From Oscarella lobularis (Eukaryota; Porifera; Homoscleromorpha; Homosclerophorida; Oscarellidae): 64,000 bases of DNA. The translations under genes were made by a program, and so were the position numbers. The notes under the pieces are model-generated. The model saw only the letters and a program-made list of their open reading frames with translations, did not search any database and was not told where the DNA came from. How positions within the stretch are numbered: the first letter of the stretch is position 1; every line of letters starts with the position of its first letter. The stretch spans positions 1,860,001 through 1,924,000 of the forward strand of contig NC_089187.1 of assembly GCF_947507565.1 (NCBI RefSeq). Reading direction: 5' to 3'. Below, one piece after another: positions 24,699-38,300 of this stretch.

Positions 24699-25505
24699 TC
24701 TAGAGAGACAAAAGATGCTCGGGAAAGAGCTAGTAATAACGAGACAAACAGCGCGCATGCAAAACGGTTCTGAGTCCAAAGCCGCGCTACTCGCCGCGCT
24801 CAAATTAACCGTTCTGTCTTAAGCCGAAGTCGATTTATTACTAGCTCTGAAGGAACAAAACGAAAACCCCGTCCTGACTAGCTCTCAAGCCAGTGCGTCG
24901 TTGCAGTTATAAACGGTAATTTCGCGACGTTCCGGGCGTTAGTTTTGCCTGCCTCTGGCAAGCCTGACAGAACTCTCTCGTACAACAATAAAATCCGCGT
25001 CGCCGTTCTCTGCACGTGTACCCACGGTTCGGAAGTCGGGTGAAAACTGGCTACTTTATAGCCATAGAGTGGAGCACCGCGACCGCTCAGTTAGTTTCTA
25101 AGACCTATTGACCGTTTACGGCATCGGCCTGTTGGCGAACGCCGGCACAACAGCACCTTCATTCAGTGGAAATGGAGAAAAAGAACAAAAGACCGGATGT
25201 ACCCGGCGTTTGCTCGAAGTGTCGGTAGTTTGTAATGCAGAGTGACTTAATATCTTGTTACAAAGCCGGACCTGACGACGAGAACGACTAGTACTAATGT
25301 ACATACACATAGTAAGCGCCCAACCCCTTTTTATCGACAGAAGTTGGACAAGCTCCCAAGGAAGCTTGATCGGGGTCATACGGATACGGTAAGGAATCCT
25401 AACATAACGTCGCCTTTATAAGAGCTCGTTGTTTTGAGATTTTCGCGTCTCTTTCTGTCCTAAACGTGCACTATACCTAATGATAATCCCACTGTTTGGT
25501 GAGAA

Positions 25506-25853
25506 TAGTTCCTTCTGCCATTCCGCGAGCGAACAATTCATTTTCGGTGCCCGCAGCGCATCTTGCGATTAACTATTGTCTCAGTAACCGTCAACCGGAT
25601 GGACGTGCCCCAAAGGCGTGCGTTATCGGAAAGCATACAGTGGCGCTACTGCATGCTATACGAGGAAAAGCAATTAGGTGACTGCAGTTTCTCCTGCCAT
25701 TCCGCGAGCGAACAATCCCGCAGCGCATCTAGATGTCTGTTCGGAGTTCTGAGTAACCGGCAACCGGATGCACGTGCCCCAAAGGCGTGATACCTTGCCT
25801 ATACATACAGTGGCGCTACTGCGAGGTTTTCACACGAGGACAAGCAATTAGGT
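25506..25853 (+). repeat. ~175-bp tandem duplication in the divergent promoter
   Basis: Two diverged copies (about 25506-25678 and 25688-25853) share CTGCCATTCCGCGAGCGAACAA, CCGCAGCGCATCT, GTAACCG(T/G)CAACCGGATG, ACGTGCCCCAAAGGCGTG, CATACAGTGGCGCTACTGC and GCAATTAGGT, in the same order. The second copy lacks part of the region after CGCATCT and has extra bases near its end. Confidence 0.8.
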
Positions 25854-26238
25854 ACGTATGAGCGGTGAAGTCAGTTTCTAAAGCAATACAGTAAGAAGAC
25901 ACTTCCTCGCGCATCGTGTTGCATGCTTCAGGAAAACTAGTGCATGCAAGAACTTTTGAATCTTTAGTTAGTCCGTCACAAAAGCTATCTGCCTGAACTG
26001 TATAACGGATGACTAAGAAACCGTGCATACTGCGAAATCAGTCTTAGATCTGTTAATTAAGTTAATGAATAGGTTTTAACGACGTCACAAAATCCTCCGA
26101 AAAAATGACATTAGATTTGAAGCATCAGTAAAAACAGTGATGTTTCAGTGCGCTGCACCTACATGTATGTATGATGCAGGACAAGCGCTATCGTTATAGC
26201 CAATGTAAGTGTGTCAGTCAACCAGTGTTAGACTACGG

Positions 26239-26290
26239 TAGTCTCGTGCTCAGACTCTCTCCGGCGGGAGAGAGTCTGGAAACGAGACTA
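26239..26290 (+). repeat. Inverted repeat/hairpin upstream of the LLT giant
   Basis: Two nested complementary pairs, TAGTCTCGT/ACGAGACTA outside and CAGACTCTCTCC/GGAGAGAGTCTG inside, with a GGC-type loop, form a stem of about 21 bp with a small internal loop. It ends 60 nt before the ATG at 26351, so it probably lies in the 5' UTR or core promoter. Confidence 0.75.
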
Positions 26291-26350
26291 TTTTAACCAC
26301 CCGCGCCATGTAAAGCCTCAGATCTTTCATTTAGCAAAGCGGCGGCAAAT

Positions 26351-29300
26351 ATGATGGCTTTCAACGGCGTTTATGTCGCGACTTTTCTAATCGTCTGCAT
26401 CTTTGCACACGCTGCCGGGAAGCGCGGCGAGCATGAAGCAATCGAAGGCCAAAGCTTTCGAGAAGCGAAAGCCGGCGTAGAACTAGGCTATGCGCACGAG
26501 TCAGCTCGCTGTCTACTCTACGATTACGTCATGCAATTGGGATTTCAATCAAAGACGAGTGGAGGACTTGGAATGGCCGCTGAGGTAAGTCAAACGAAAC
26601 AAACGAAGCTAATTCCCGGAAGTGCTCCGGAAGATTGTCAATTAAAATAGTTTACGAAAGCGGCCAGTCGGACACACGCTAAATCGTGAGAAAATGGCAC
26701 TTCCTTGCTACCGCTTTCGATTCGCACGAGAACGGCGTAGCGACCATTTTTTAACTCGATTAATTAAGCGTGACGTCATTAAATAAATTCAGTCCTCCTA
26801 ATTAAATTTTACCTGTTAGATCAAACTCTTTTCGCTCGGGCGATACTCCGAGTCGTCGTGGCTGCTCGAAATGAAAGTGGAAAATCCTCGCGGTTTGGTC
26901 AGCGATCCCCTCTTCGTCATAAAACGTTCTCAACCGGACAAGGATTTGGCGAAGAAGCTCGCCGGAGAATTCTATTTCGTCCAAGACAGCAACGGCGTGA
27001 TTCAAAACGTCTTCTATTCCCAAAGCACCGATGCGGAAGTTTTGGCAATCAAAAAAGGTGAAAAGAGAAAAATCGTTTATTTTTCTGATAAGAAATGGAC
27101 GATCTATTACCATGTCTCTACAATCCGTGCTATTACCATATAGGCATTGTCTCCTCGTTCGGCATCAATTTGACTCTGAGTCATCTTGACGAGTACGAGT
27201 CGTCGGACGCGGACAGCAGCGGAAGCCATCGCAGTCGCTTTTCTGTACGACGAGGAAGGGGTTACAACGAGTATCACGTGACGAAGACGTACAGTCACGC
27301 CGATTACGATTGGCTATCCATGGAACGACGTCGTCCGGGCAGTCGCGACGAGGAACGTCGTCATTTCGTTCGCTTCTACAACGGCAGCTTTCTTCGCTCG
27401 TCCGATCGGCACATCGTCGGTCACATGCCGCGCACGAGCGACGGAAAACAGCCAGACATAGTCTTGGGCGAAAACGAGCATCGAATGCGCATGCGCGCCT
27501 TCTCAAAGCTCGCGTTCAGGCAGATATGCAACGATTACGAGAAGCGCAACCGACGTTCCGTCGGACATTCGAACGTCGCGTCGATGACCGCAGACGGCGT
27601 CGCCGTGTCGCACAAGATACCGAAAGGAAAGTCGATTCCTTTAGCAATGTTCAGCGACGGGACTCAGAAGCCTCCCAGCGATATCAACCAGTTGCTCGAT
27701 TGCGTCGAAGAGTCCGTTCCGACGATCGAACAGTCGAAATGCGTTCTAAAACTAAAGGACTTGGTGCGCGAGAACGATTTCTTAGGACGACGCGTCGTCG
27801 ACGTCGTCTGCGACGAGACGAGCCCCTCGTCGTATCGTTGGAAGTACGTCGTTCAAGTTCTCGGCGAATCGCACTACGGACAGGAGTGCCTCGTCGAAAT
27901 CGTCTCGAACGCGTCGCTGCCCGCCTCCCATCGTCTTCGCGCTCTTTCGTCGACGCGCGACATCGTCGATCCTCATCCGCGTCTCATTGACGTTCTCTTG
28001 AATGTGTCTTGGACGACGAGCGATCACGTGACGATGCGTGAACGGCGCGTCGCCGTATCGGCTCTCGGCGTCATAGCGAGAGTCGCTCGAACCGAGACGG
28101 CGAATACGATCGTGACGCACTTGGAGTCGCGACTGCGTTCGCAGCCCGTTCGCGGCGGCCACGTGCACGAACACGTGGCGACGTACGCGAGAGCGCTTGG
28201 AAGTGCGGCGCGCAACGAAAGCTTTTCGACGCTTACCGAACTCGTTCAGCATCCGTCAGCGAACGTACGATCAGCCGCTCTATTTGGATTGCGTCGCTAC
28301 AATTGGAGCGACGTCGAACCGATATACGTCGAGGTGTTGAAAAATGCGACGTCGACGTCGCAAGAGCACGTTGTCGCCGTCAAAGCAATGATCAGACGCG
28401 TTGACGAGGTATCCGACGTTGCCGTGGAAACTCTCGCCGTCCTATACAGTCGATCAATCAATGAACGCCTTCACTCAGAGTCGAGCTTGCGAGAGTTTTT
28501 CTCGCGACGAACTGATCCTATATCGCTCGACGCTCTGAAGCGCGGTGAACGACTGCGTTCGGTGCGAGAAGTGAAGGAGACGCTGGTGAAAAGATCTCTA
28601 GGTTACGTCGACCCTCTAAAGCCTCTCGCCGACAAAGATTTTGGCATCGACAAATCGTACTCCGTCGACATCGGTGCTTCGGATATGAAGTCTACGTTGA
28701 CGGCGGGTCTGCGCAATCTCGTTCGAATCTACTTGTCGATATTCGATGGCCAGTTTGACATCGACAGTCACAACGAAGCCAAATCGCGTCTTCACATGTT
28801 CGACGACGACGTCGATTTGATCGACGGGGAGGCGATCTTCGTCGTCGGCGTCGCCTTCAAGAACGACATTTTGTCGAATTTACTCAACGAAGTTCTTGAC
28901 ACGGCCGTGAAAGTCGTGGGCGAAGTGCGAAATGCCATCGCTCCGCTCGTCGAAGCGGTCCTTCACATGCTCGACTATCTCGAAGTCGTGTTCTCCGACA
29001 TCGATCGTCTTATAGAGCCAATTCAGCCTATAATTGACGGCTTTAATCAGGCCGTCGATATGCTTGACTTGGCTATCAATGCGAGCTTTGTCGCCGATTC
29101 TTATATCATCGCTGTAAACGATTACGTATTACAGCTCCACAATCTCAATTTGGCTGACCTAATTATAGGACAACTCGAAACCGTAGTGGACTCGTTTTTG
29201 ACGCAGAAACTGGAAAATTTGACAGCAATGTGTAACTCGGTCGTCGTCTACGTCACCGAGCCGATTGATCAGTTGAACGGTTACATTACAAACGTGACGA

Positions 29301-32300
29301 ACATCGTGCAAAATATCACGGACGTCGTCGACTCGTTTCCTAACGATCCGGCAACGCAGTTTGGTTTGCAAGTCTGTCAAGTAGCCGATCAGCTACTGAA
29401 CTTCAACGCGTCCGCTATCTTAGACGGAGCGAATGTTTCTGCGATTCTGACCGGTCTCTCCAATCAACTTTTAGGCGTCGTCGAGTCAGCGGGTCTATCG
29501 ACGTTTTATCAAGCTCTCGGCTTGGCCACAAATTTCACCACTTTCATCGACGAAGGCGCTATAATCGTCGACGGGCTTCGTCACGGTTTCGCCGTAGGAG
29601 ACGCCGTCGCCAAAGAGCTTATGACTCAATTTCAGACGTTTGTCAAACTCTTCGAATCGACGCTCAATTCGTCGAAAGCCGTCATCGACGATCTTCAGGC
29701 TCAGCTCAGCGGCGATTCTGTCGTCACTCAAGTGACGAACATCGTTCAGCAGCTCGCTTTGTATCCGATTTTCAGTTCGGGTTTGGTGAACGCCGGATTG
29801 GACGACATGCAGGCCATTATCGATTTGGTGGAAAAAGAGGTGTGCGACACGGTGAACTCGACTCTCGTCACGCTGGAATCGTACGTCGACGCGGCGAGAA
29901 ACATTTGCTACGAAGCGGCGAGCGATCTCGCTGACGACGTCGTCGGCTTTCTGAAGAACGCGTCCCAGGAGATATTCGGCACGTTTCCGTTTAACGGGTC
30001 GCGTCTCGACACCGTCGACGTATTTCAAATAAGTCAGGATCTATTGGAACGAGAAGTCGGTCTCGTTACGGAGTTCTTGAACGACGAAGTTTTGACGCAT
30101 TTCGACGAGTACGCGTCGGCGTTTGTCGAGTCGGTCAACGAAACCCTGACGGCCAATTTTGACGTGTTTGTCGCCTGGTACGAAGCAACGTACGTCGACG
30201 AAGCAGAAGCGTATCTCAACGGCAGCGAGGAATTTATCGAATTCGTTGCCACGACAAAGAACGTCACTGACCTGGTCGCGGTCACACTGCGAGGCGTTCC
30301 GGGAATCGATGCGCTTAAGAACGTTATGGACGCGGTGCTCGATACGACGCTGAACGTTGCTGGATGGATCCAATCGGTGCTCGAATTTCTGACCCAATCC
30401 GACAGTTTCGTCAACGCCGGCGAAAAGGTGCGCGACAAGATTTTGAATTGGATTCTATTCAGTTTTGCCGAGTTCCGCTCGATTCTTCAAGAGCTTTTGG
30501 ACAAATTTTCTGCCGCTCTCCTTCAGGCCGGCACCGTGGCGATGAGCTATCTCTCTGGTGGCCTGCAATTCGTTCAGGACATCATAGACAGCGTTTTGTC
30601 GCTCGTGGATGTTATTGACAATTACGTGTCGAACGTTCTTCAAAATATTCAGAACGTTGCGACGAATCTGAAGTCGACTCTGCTCTCGTCCTGCGCATTC
30701 AGTATTCGCGTCGACGTCGTCGTCACCTACGGCGACATGATAACGACCCTGCAGAGCTCGTGGAACGCGCTCGTCAACGCGACGACGAACAGCGCAAGCG
30801 AGAAACTGATATCTACGACCACCGCCATTTTAGCACCGATATCGTCGCTCGCGGAAAAGATTTCGAACTTTCTCAACGATTTGTACAAGCTGACCGACGT
30901 TTACACGGGCGATTGGGCTTCATATGTCGATGCCAATTGCGTCGAAGGCACTCTGTGTCTCAAGCGGATGTTTAGCGATGATTTGGAAAAGTTAATTCTT
31001 GAGGCGAAGAGCATTTTAGACGAAATAGGATTGCTCGACCAGTTTCTCAGCATCTTCGATGACGTCAATAATTACGTCGAAATGCTTCTTGGTATGATAG
31101 AGCAGGTAGAGGCAAAACTTCAGTCTCTGTTAGACTTCGCTCTTTCGACGGTCACAGAGAGCGTCGTCGCACTGGCCAATTCGGCTCTGGACATGCTCGT
31201 GCCAAGGGAAGACCGAAACTCGTTTGGTGCCACGTGCAGTTCCCTTGTGAATGGCTTTCCTTTTGTCGCTAGCTTGGACTCCGTCGCTCAGCTCGGAAAA
31301 AGCGCGTGGCACGGCGTGAGCGACACGTTGCTCGCAGCTCAAAGCACGAGTCTGCTCGTAGCGGACGAGTTTTCGGAAAATTTGGTGAATCTCTGCAATT
31401 TTTTTACGGCTCTCAACGCGACGAGCTACATAATGAAACCGGCGGCGAAGATCATCAATAGTGCCGTGTCGCTTGCCTGGGAATTGGAAGGCTTGGTCGA
31501 AGACCCCATTCTTTCCGCCCTGCGCCTTGCGTCAGACGTCGTTCTGGGCTTTCGATTCGTTGTCTACGACATTCAGCAATTCATCAGCGATGAAATCGTG
31601 AAACGAATCGATGACGCTATTCGGTGGTTAGAAACAGAGCCGCTCAAGCTCCTGAACACCGTTCGCGGCTGGATTGACACGCTCTTATTGATTGACACCG
31701 GTTTGGCTCCGGGAACGCTGGCCGATCCTTGGGAACTGCCGTACTGTTCCAACGACACGTGCGTTCAAGTGATGCGTCGATCTACGGGCACCTACAGGAA
31801 CGTCACATTCAAGGTGAAGTACACCCATGTGACCGTTCTCGAACGAGATCGAACGATAATTCCTGGCTTGTTTGAGAACTACCAAGTTCAAGGAATCTCT
31901 CCGATCGACACGGAGGGCTCGCATTACGTGCTCTCGATGTTTGGAACCGAAGACAAGATCGACAATCCGAACCTTCTCGTCATTCAGGAGAAAGGATCGG
32001 GCGATATCAAGCGAATTTTCCGGGTTCTCGACGCCAACGGAACGGCCGTTCGCGGCCGATTCGGCGTTCTCGTCGTGCAAGATTGGGTGTACCTTCACGG
32101 CGTTCACAGCTTCACCGGCAATGACGGAGGATCAGTTGGAATTCTCTACGGCATTCGCAAGGAATCGTTGGAACCGCTGACGGAAGTCACGACGCCGAAA
32201 GACGTCAAAATGACGCTGAAAGAGTTCTCGGACTCGTTCGGAACTGGGATGTTTTACGCGGCGAATGAAAGCTATTTGTGGATTACAGATTTTCTTGACA

Positions 32301-35300
32301 GCGAAGGCAACATGCTATCGGGCGATCCGCTACCCGATCATCATACTTTCGACGCCGAAAGCGGTCAGAAAGGCTGGATCGCCGGATATGCGACGGATTT
32401 AAGTGGACTGATCGAAGCGTCAAACAAATATCAACCCGACGACTTGCCCGTCGAAGTCGTTAAACCGAGCGAAATTTTGACGATCGGTGAAAACGTCGCC
32501 GGCGCCGTTTCCTTCGTCCAGTTCAACATCGAGTTCTTTGCCGTTTTGCGTTGCGTTGCGAAACCGGGTTTCAGCTGCAAGCTCGACTTCATCGAACCGC
32601 CGCATACGGAGGACACGAGTTTTAGTGGCATTCCTGTCATGTACGGCGTCAATTTGGAACTTGATCGATCCGTTCGCGTGCCGTCGGGTGCCGTGGACGT
32701 CTGCTTCATCGAGAACGGTGAATCGCTCGTCATCACGCACAATAGCGGCGCTCAAGCGGAGCAGGAGAAACGTACAGTGACCGGCGGCGACTTGGAGGAT
32801 AGTACAATATCGCTAGCCGTGCCCGTTCTACGAAACTCGTTTGATCCGAATGCCGTTGCCAGTAATTCGTTGTCTCTCGTCGTTCTTGGCGATCCGATTG
32901 TCGATGAGGAGCTTATCGATTTCGAAGACGACAATTCTCGGCGTCGACGAAAGAAACGACAAAACGACGACGAGAACGCGTCGGATTGTTACACGAACAG
33001 CGGTGAAATCTATAACGTCGACAAGATATTCTACAAGACGTGCGAATTTCCCGAATTGGACCCCACCTGCGATTCGGAGTGGGTTGTCGTCGCCGAGTAT
33101 TTGGGAATCGTTCTCTCGCTTGAGTACGGCGTCTCGGGCCGAGTCATCGTCGATTACGAGGCCGAACTGTGTCCACTTTCGCAGACGATGACGGCGCGTC
33201 TTCGGCCGCAGGGATCGCTGACTCTCACGGGCGCCGTCACCGTTACGATAGGCATTGCGTCCGCTTCGCTTCGACTCGACATCACTCTCTTAGACACGAT
33301 GTTCGTGCCCGCACTCGACGTCGGCGTTCGAGGTGACGTGCTGAAAGCGTGCGCCGACTTCAAGGTCATAAACAAGCCAATTACTGTTACAATGAGCGTC
33401 GGCTTCGGCATTATGGGACCCATTATACATTGTCCGAGTTGGAAGATTTGGGAGTGCACGTTTGAATGGGGCACCCTCTTTACTGTGTGGCAGGTTCTCT
33501 TCTCGTGGTCGTGTCCCACCCAAGTACTCACTATCCTTCCGGAGATTTGTTTTTCTACGCCGGACTTGACTCCGCCCGAAACGAGCAAGGCCACTGTCGC
33601 AGCGAGACAAAACGACGCGCGATCGTTTACAGTCGATATGGTCGGCTTTCGCGATCCGGAGTCCGAGTGGTTGCATTTCACCGTCACCGCGAAACCGACG
33701 GTCGGTGTCGGGTCCTTGGTCGAAGAACGAGACGTCGGGGACTCGGAAACTGCTACCATTGGCAATATGCAATGGTCACACGGGTCGCACGTCGCTGTCA
33801 CGGTCTCGTGTCACAACTCCGCCGGTCTGACGTCGTCAATCACCGCTGACCCGTTCTTAGTCGACCTGACGCCGCCTGAAGCCGTTAAGCTTCGCGATGG
33901 AAACGAAACTGTGGACATTGACTACGATTGCAGCTATAATGCTATTCAAGCGACGTATGACGATCTTTCCGAAAAGGAGTCGGACGTTGCCATAGCCAAG
34001 TGGGCTATTGGGACGACGAAAGGCGGCGAAGAGCTGCAACCCTATACGGACATTAAGCAAACGAAAAATCTTTCGAACAGCAATCTCGTCTTGAAGCACA
34101 ATACGACATATTACGTGTCTTTCCGAACGATCAATTCGGTCAGCGTAGAAGGAATTACGACGACCGACGGCGTTCTTATCGATCACACAAAGCCTCTAGT
34201 CGAAAGTTCGGTCACTCCGGCCAAGGACGGTTCGTACGATTGCGTCGACGACTATGACTTTCAGCTTGCGCAGGAGAGTTTTAAAGCTTGCTGGTTGGGA
34301 ATTTACGACGAGGAAAGCGGAATGGACTACTTCGATTGGACCGTTGTCGATTCGTCTGGTCATAAGCAATTCGACGCCGTGCGCGTCGATCGCTACTTTG
34401 GCTACAAGGACGGTCTTCATTTGATTGCAAAGGAGACGTACGTCGCCTTTGTTGTAGCGTTCAATCGAGCAGGTCTGAGTAGCCAATATGCGTCGGATGG
34501 AATGATAGTCGACATAACGAATCCCGTCTGTTCGGAAATTGCCGACCTAATTCCAGGCTCCGTCAACGAAGACGCCGACTTTGCGGCGAGTCTGACGAAT
34601 TTCGGAGCGGCGTGGACGTGTCAAGATCCCGAAAGCGGAATCGCCGTCGTTCAAGCGGCAATCGGAAGCTACAAAGGCGGCACGGACGTGCTTCCGTTCG
34701 ACGACGTCGGCTTCGGACCGAACGGTACTACCCAAGTGATATTTCCGTCCTTTCCATTCTTCCATGCTCACCGGTATTTCGTGACGGGACGCGCCGTGAA
34801 CAAAGCCGCTTTGATTACAACATTCTGGTCGGACGGGATCTTGGTGGACGAAACGCCGCCAAGCGACGGGGTTATCTACTTGCGCGATGGCGACGGCGGC
34901 AACAACATCCACTCGCCTGACATCGATTTTCAGACGTCGAACGAGGAAATCTGTGCTCGATGGACGAACGCCTTTGTCGAGCTGGAGAGTCCCATTGAGA
35001 ACTACTACGTTTCCGTGTACAGCTACAACGGCACCATGGTGCAAGAGGAGCTCGACGTGATGCTCAAGACGACGGTCTGCTTTTCTAGTCTTGCTCTCCA
35101 AAACGGAGCGATTTATCGCGTCGCCGTACGAGCGCAAAACGCTGCCGGTTTGAGCGTGACAATTGAAACCGACGGCGTTCTTGTCGACGCCACGTCGCCG
35201 CGAAAAGGCGCGTTATACGACGGTCAGAATTTCGGCATCGACATTGACGCTTGGACCGAGAGGACGTCGGCGTTCGGCAATTTTAAAGTTTGTCAGTCGT

Positions 35301-38300
35301 ACGAGACTGTCGATTTTTGGCCGCCTGACGAGCCTTTTCGACCTCCTAAAAAGCCATGCGGCGCTTTCGATTTTCTTGACGAAGAAACCGGCATTAGTTA
35401 CGTCGAAACGAGTGTTATCGATGAGAACGGCCTTGATATGGCGCCGTGGCAGTATGCAGGGCCAACGTTTTATTCCATGGGACGAGTCATTGACGGCAAA
35501 CAAGGTGGATTTTATCGTTTCGTTGTGAGAGCGTACAATTTTGCGGGTCTACGCACAGAAACGGCGTCGAACGGAACCGTAATAGACACGACGTATCCCG
35601 TGCTGGAAGATCTGATTGAGTACGACTACGATAGTCCGGACAGAAGTGATATTGACTATCTTAAAAAAGCGGATGTGACGCTGGGTGTGAGCTGGTCTTC
35701 TCGCGAAGACGTTACCGAAATTGTCGCTCGAGACTGGGCGATTGGTTCGTATAGCGGTGGAACTGATTTGCTCGACTTTACGTCGCCCATAAACGCGAAC
35801 TCGACTTATCATGGTTTGTCTAGCTTGTCGCTGGGCCACTCTTACTATGCGACGGTGCGAATCACGAATGCAGCCGGCCTTCGAACTGTCCTGACGACTG
35901 ACGGATTTTTAGTCGACTACCAACCGCCGTCCAAAGGATACGTTCAGGACGGCTGGGACACTTACGACGTCGACTACCAGACGACCGATACGACCGTGTG
36001 GTGCTTGTGGCGGTGGATTGACGATTATGAGTCTGGAGTCGCGGAGCTCTTCGTCGGCGTCAGTGAAAAAGAAACCGGTTCCATTTCGTCTAGGAACGTG
36101 TCGCCACTTGCCAATAGGGCAATGATCACGAATCTCGACCTTCTCTCCGGTCACACGTACGTTTGTAATGTAAAGGCAATCGATTTCGTCGGTCTTTCCT
36201 CCGTTTCTTCATCGAACGGCTTTCTCGTCGTGACGTCGCCGCCAATTTGTTCGGGAAGCGTTTACGACGGCGAATCGGGCGAAGTGGATATCACGTCGCT
36301 AAGCGACGTATTCGTCGCTCGCTGGGATCCATGCTCCGACGAAAGAACGACAGTGGAAGAATACATGCTCGGAATTGCGATCGACTCGACTGGGCAGACG
36401 TTCGCTTATCCATTCCAAAGCTTTGGAAGTCTTCTGATGGGTCGGTATCAAAATGTCGCGCTGAATCAGAGTTCCACGTACTATGCCGTCGTTCGTGCCG
36501 TCAATTCCGCCGGACTTACGACGACGTTTACGTCGGACGGAGTTCAAATCGACGCGACGCCTCCTATGTGTTCGCACGTCGGCGACGGGCCGAACGGCAA
36601 CAGCGACGTCGATTTCGAGACGACGCCGCGCTTTGCCGCCGTGAATTGGAATTGCTTCGAAGACGTCACGCGCATCGTGAACGCGAGTTGGATTATGGGC
36701 ATTTATCAGTACGGCGACGGAGTTCTCGCCATGTCCGTTGACGCGTACGCGTTTGAAGCGAGCACGGACACTATTCTGCTTTCAGACGGAATCAAATTCT
36801 ATTCCTCTCTCGTTCTGTTCAATGAACTGGGCCTTCGTTCGGTGTACGCGACGGATGGATTTCTCGTTGATACCAGTCCGCCTACTGTCGATTACGTCTA
36901 CGATGGCTTGGACGTTGGACTCGATGCCGAGTATCAGGGAACGTTAGACGACATTTCTGCCAACTGGCAAATCAGTGACGTTCAGAGCGGCGTAAGTCGA
37001 TACGTCGTCGTCATATCGCCGCCTCCTGTCGAAGGCGGAAGTCAAACCGAAGTCGTTGGGCACAGCAAAGTCACAATGCCGGTAGTGTTGAATCAAGGCG
37101 GCGTTTACTTTATTTCCGTTACGGCTTTTAATAATGTCGGTTTATCGTCGAACTGTTCGTCGAATGGAATAACAGTAGATGCGACGGAACCGGACTGCGC
37201 CTACGTTTATGACGGACCGGTTATAGGAAGCGACGTCGCCACCCAATCGGTCGACGAGCCGTTTGCCGTCAATTGGAATTGCGTGGACGACGTTTCTGGA
37301 ATAAAGCGAATGGAATGGATAATTGTGAACAAGCACGCGCAGACAAAGTGGAAAACGATTCTTCCGAATAACGCGAACGTTTCGTATGCGTACGACTACG
37401 TCGTCGCTCAAGACGACGTTCTCCAATCGAATATCGTTGTGCAGAACGGCGCCGGTTTGTATATCTTTTTGACGACTGACGGCGTAATCGTCGACTCAAC
37501 GCCGCCGAAAATTTTTGACTTCACCGTTGTTTATATTCCTGACGAGCGGACGTTTCTTCTGCAGTGGCGTCCCGAAGATTTGGAGACGGGAGTCGTCGAA
37601 TCTCGCTACTCGGTTGGACTCAAGCAAGGGAGTGGCGACGTCGTGCCGTTGACGTCTGTTGGAGAGAACGTCGATGCGTCTGTACAGATCGACGATGTCG
37701 ATGTTACTGTATACTATTTCAATTTGTTCGTGATGAACGGTGCACGAGCGACGGCGACCGAAACGGAAATTTCTGTCAGCGATAGGACAGCGCCTGTGTT
37801 TGTCGGCGACTTGAAAGTCACCGTCTTGTATCCGGAACGTCAAATACCGACGACTGAAACAACAATTGATGACGCGTCACTTCTCGTTTCGTGGAAACAG
37901 ATCTATGACGTCGAGTCCAACGTTGTCGCGCTCTCGTGGTGCCTGAACCTGATTGAAAGTCAGGAGCCGTGCAGCTTCCAGCCTTTGCCTGATGACGCTC
38001 TTAGTCAAAACTCTGCTGAAGTTATTGGCTTTACTTTGGAAGACAGGCAACAGTACACCGTGACAATGCAAGCGATGAACGGCGTCGGTTTAACGTCGTA
38101 CCAACAATCGAATGTGTTCACGGCAATCTTCGGCGAAGCGGCGCCCGGAGCCGTTTATGACGGTGCCGGCTACGGTGACCAAAACTATCAGCCCCATGGA
38201 GATGGAATTTGGGCTCGGTGGGAAAAAGTCCACTTCGCCTCGGGCAGTAGCACAAATCAGTATTCGTGGGGCGTTGGCACAAGCCCGGACGATTTTTCCG

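Larger units (their letters stand above)
24699..26350. promoter_or_regulatory. Divergent intergenic region between the two giants
   Basis: The two giant paralogues start 1.65 kb apart in opposite directions, so this interval must hold both 5' regions. No coding exon is supported. It contains a tandem duplication (25506-25853) and a strong hairpin 60 nt before the plus-strand start (26239-26290). A shared or bidirectional promoter is an inference from the arrangement; I cannot assign core promoter elements. Confidence 0.5.

Noticed and set aside
27165-30643. Minus-strand frames of up to about 180 codons opposite the LLT head
   Set aside because: Antisense shadows of the 17.9-kb exon; Arg-rich and motif-free.
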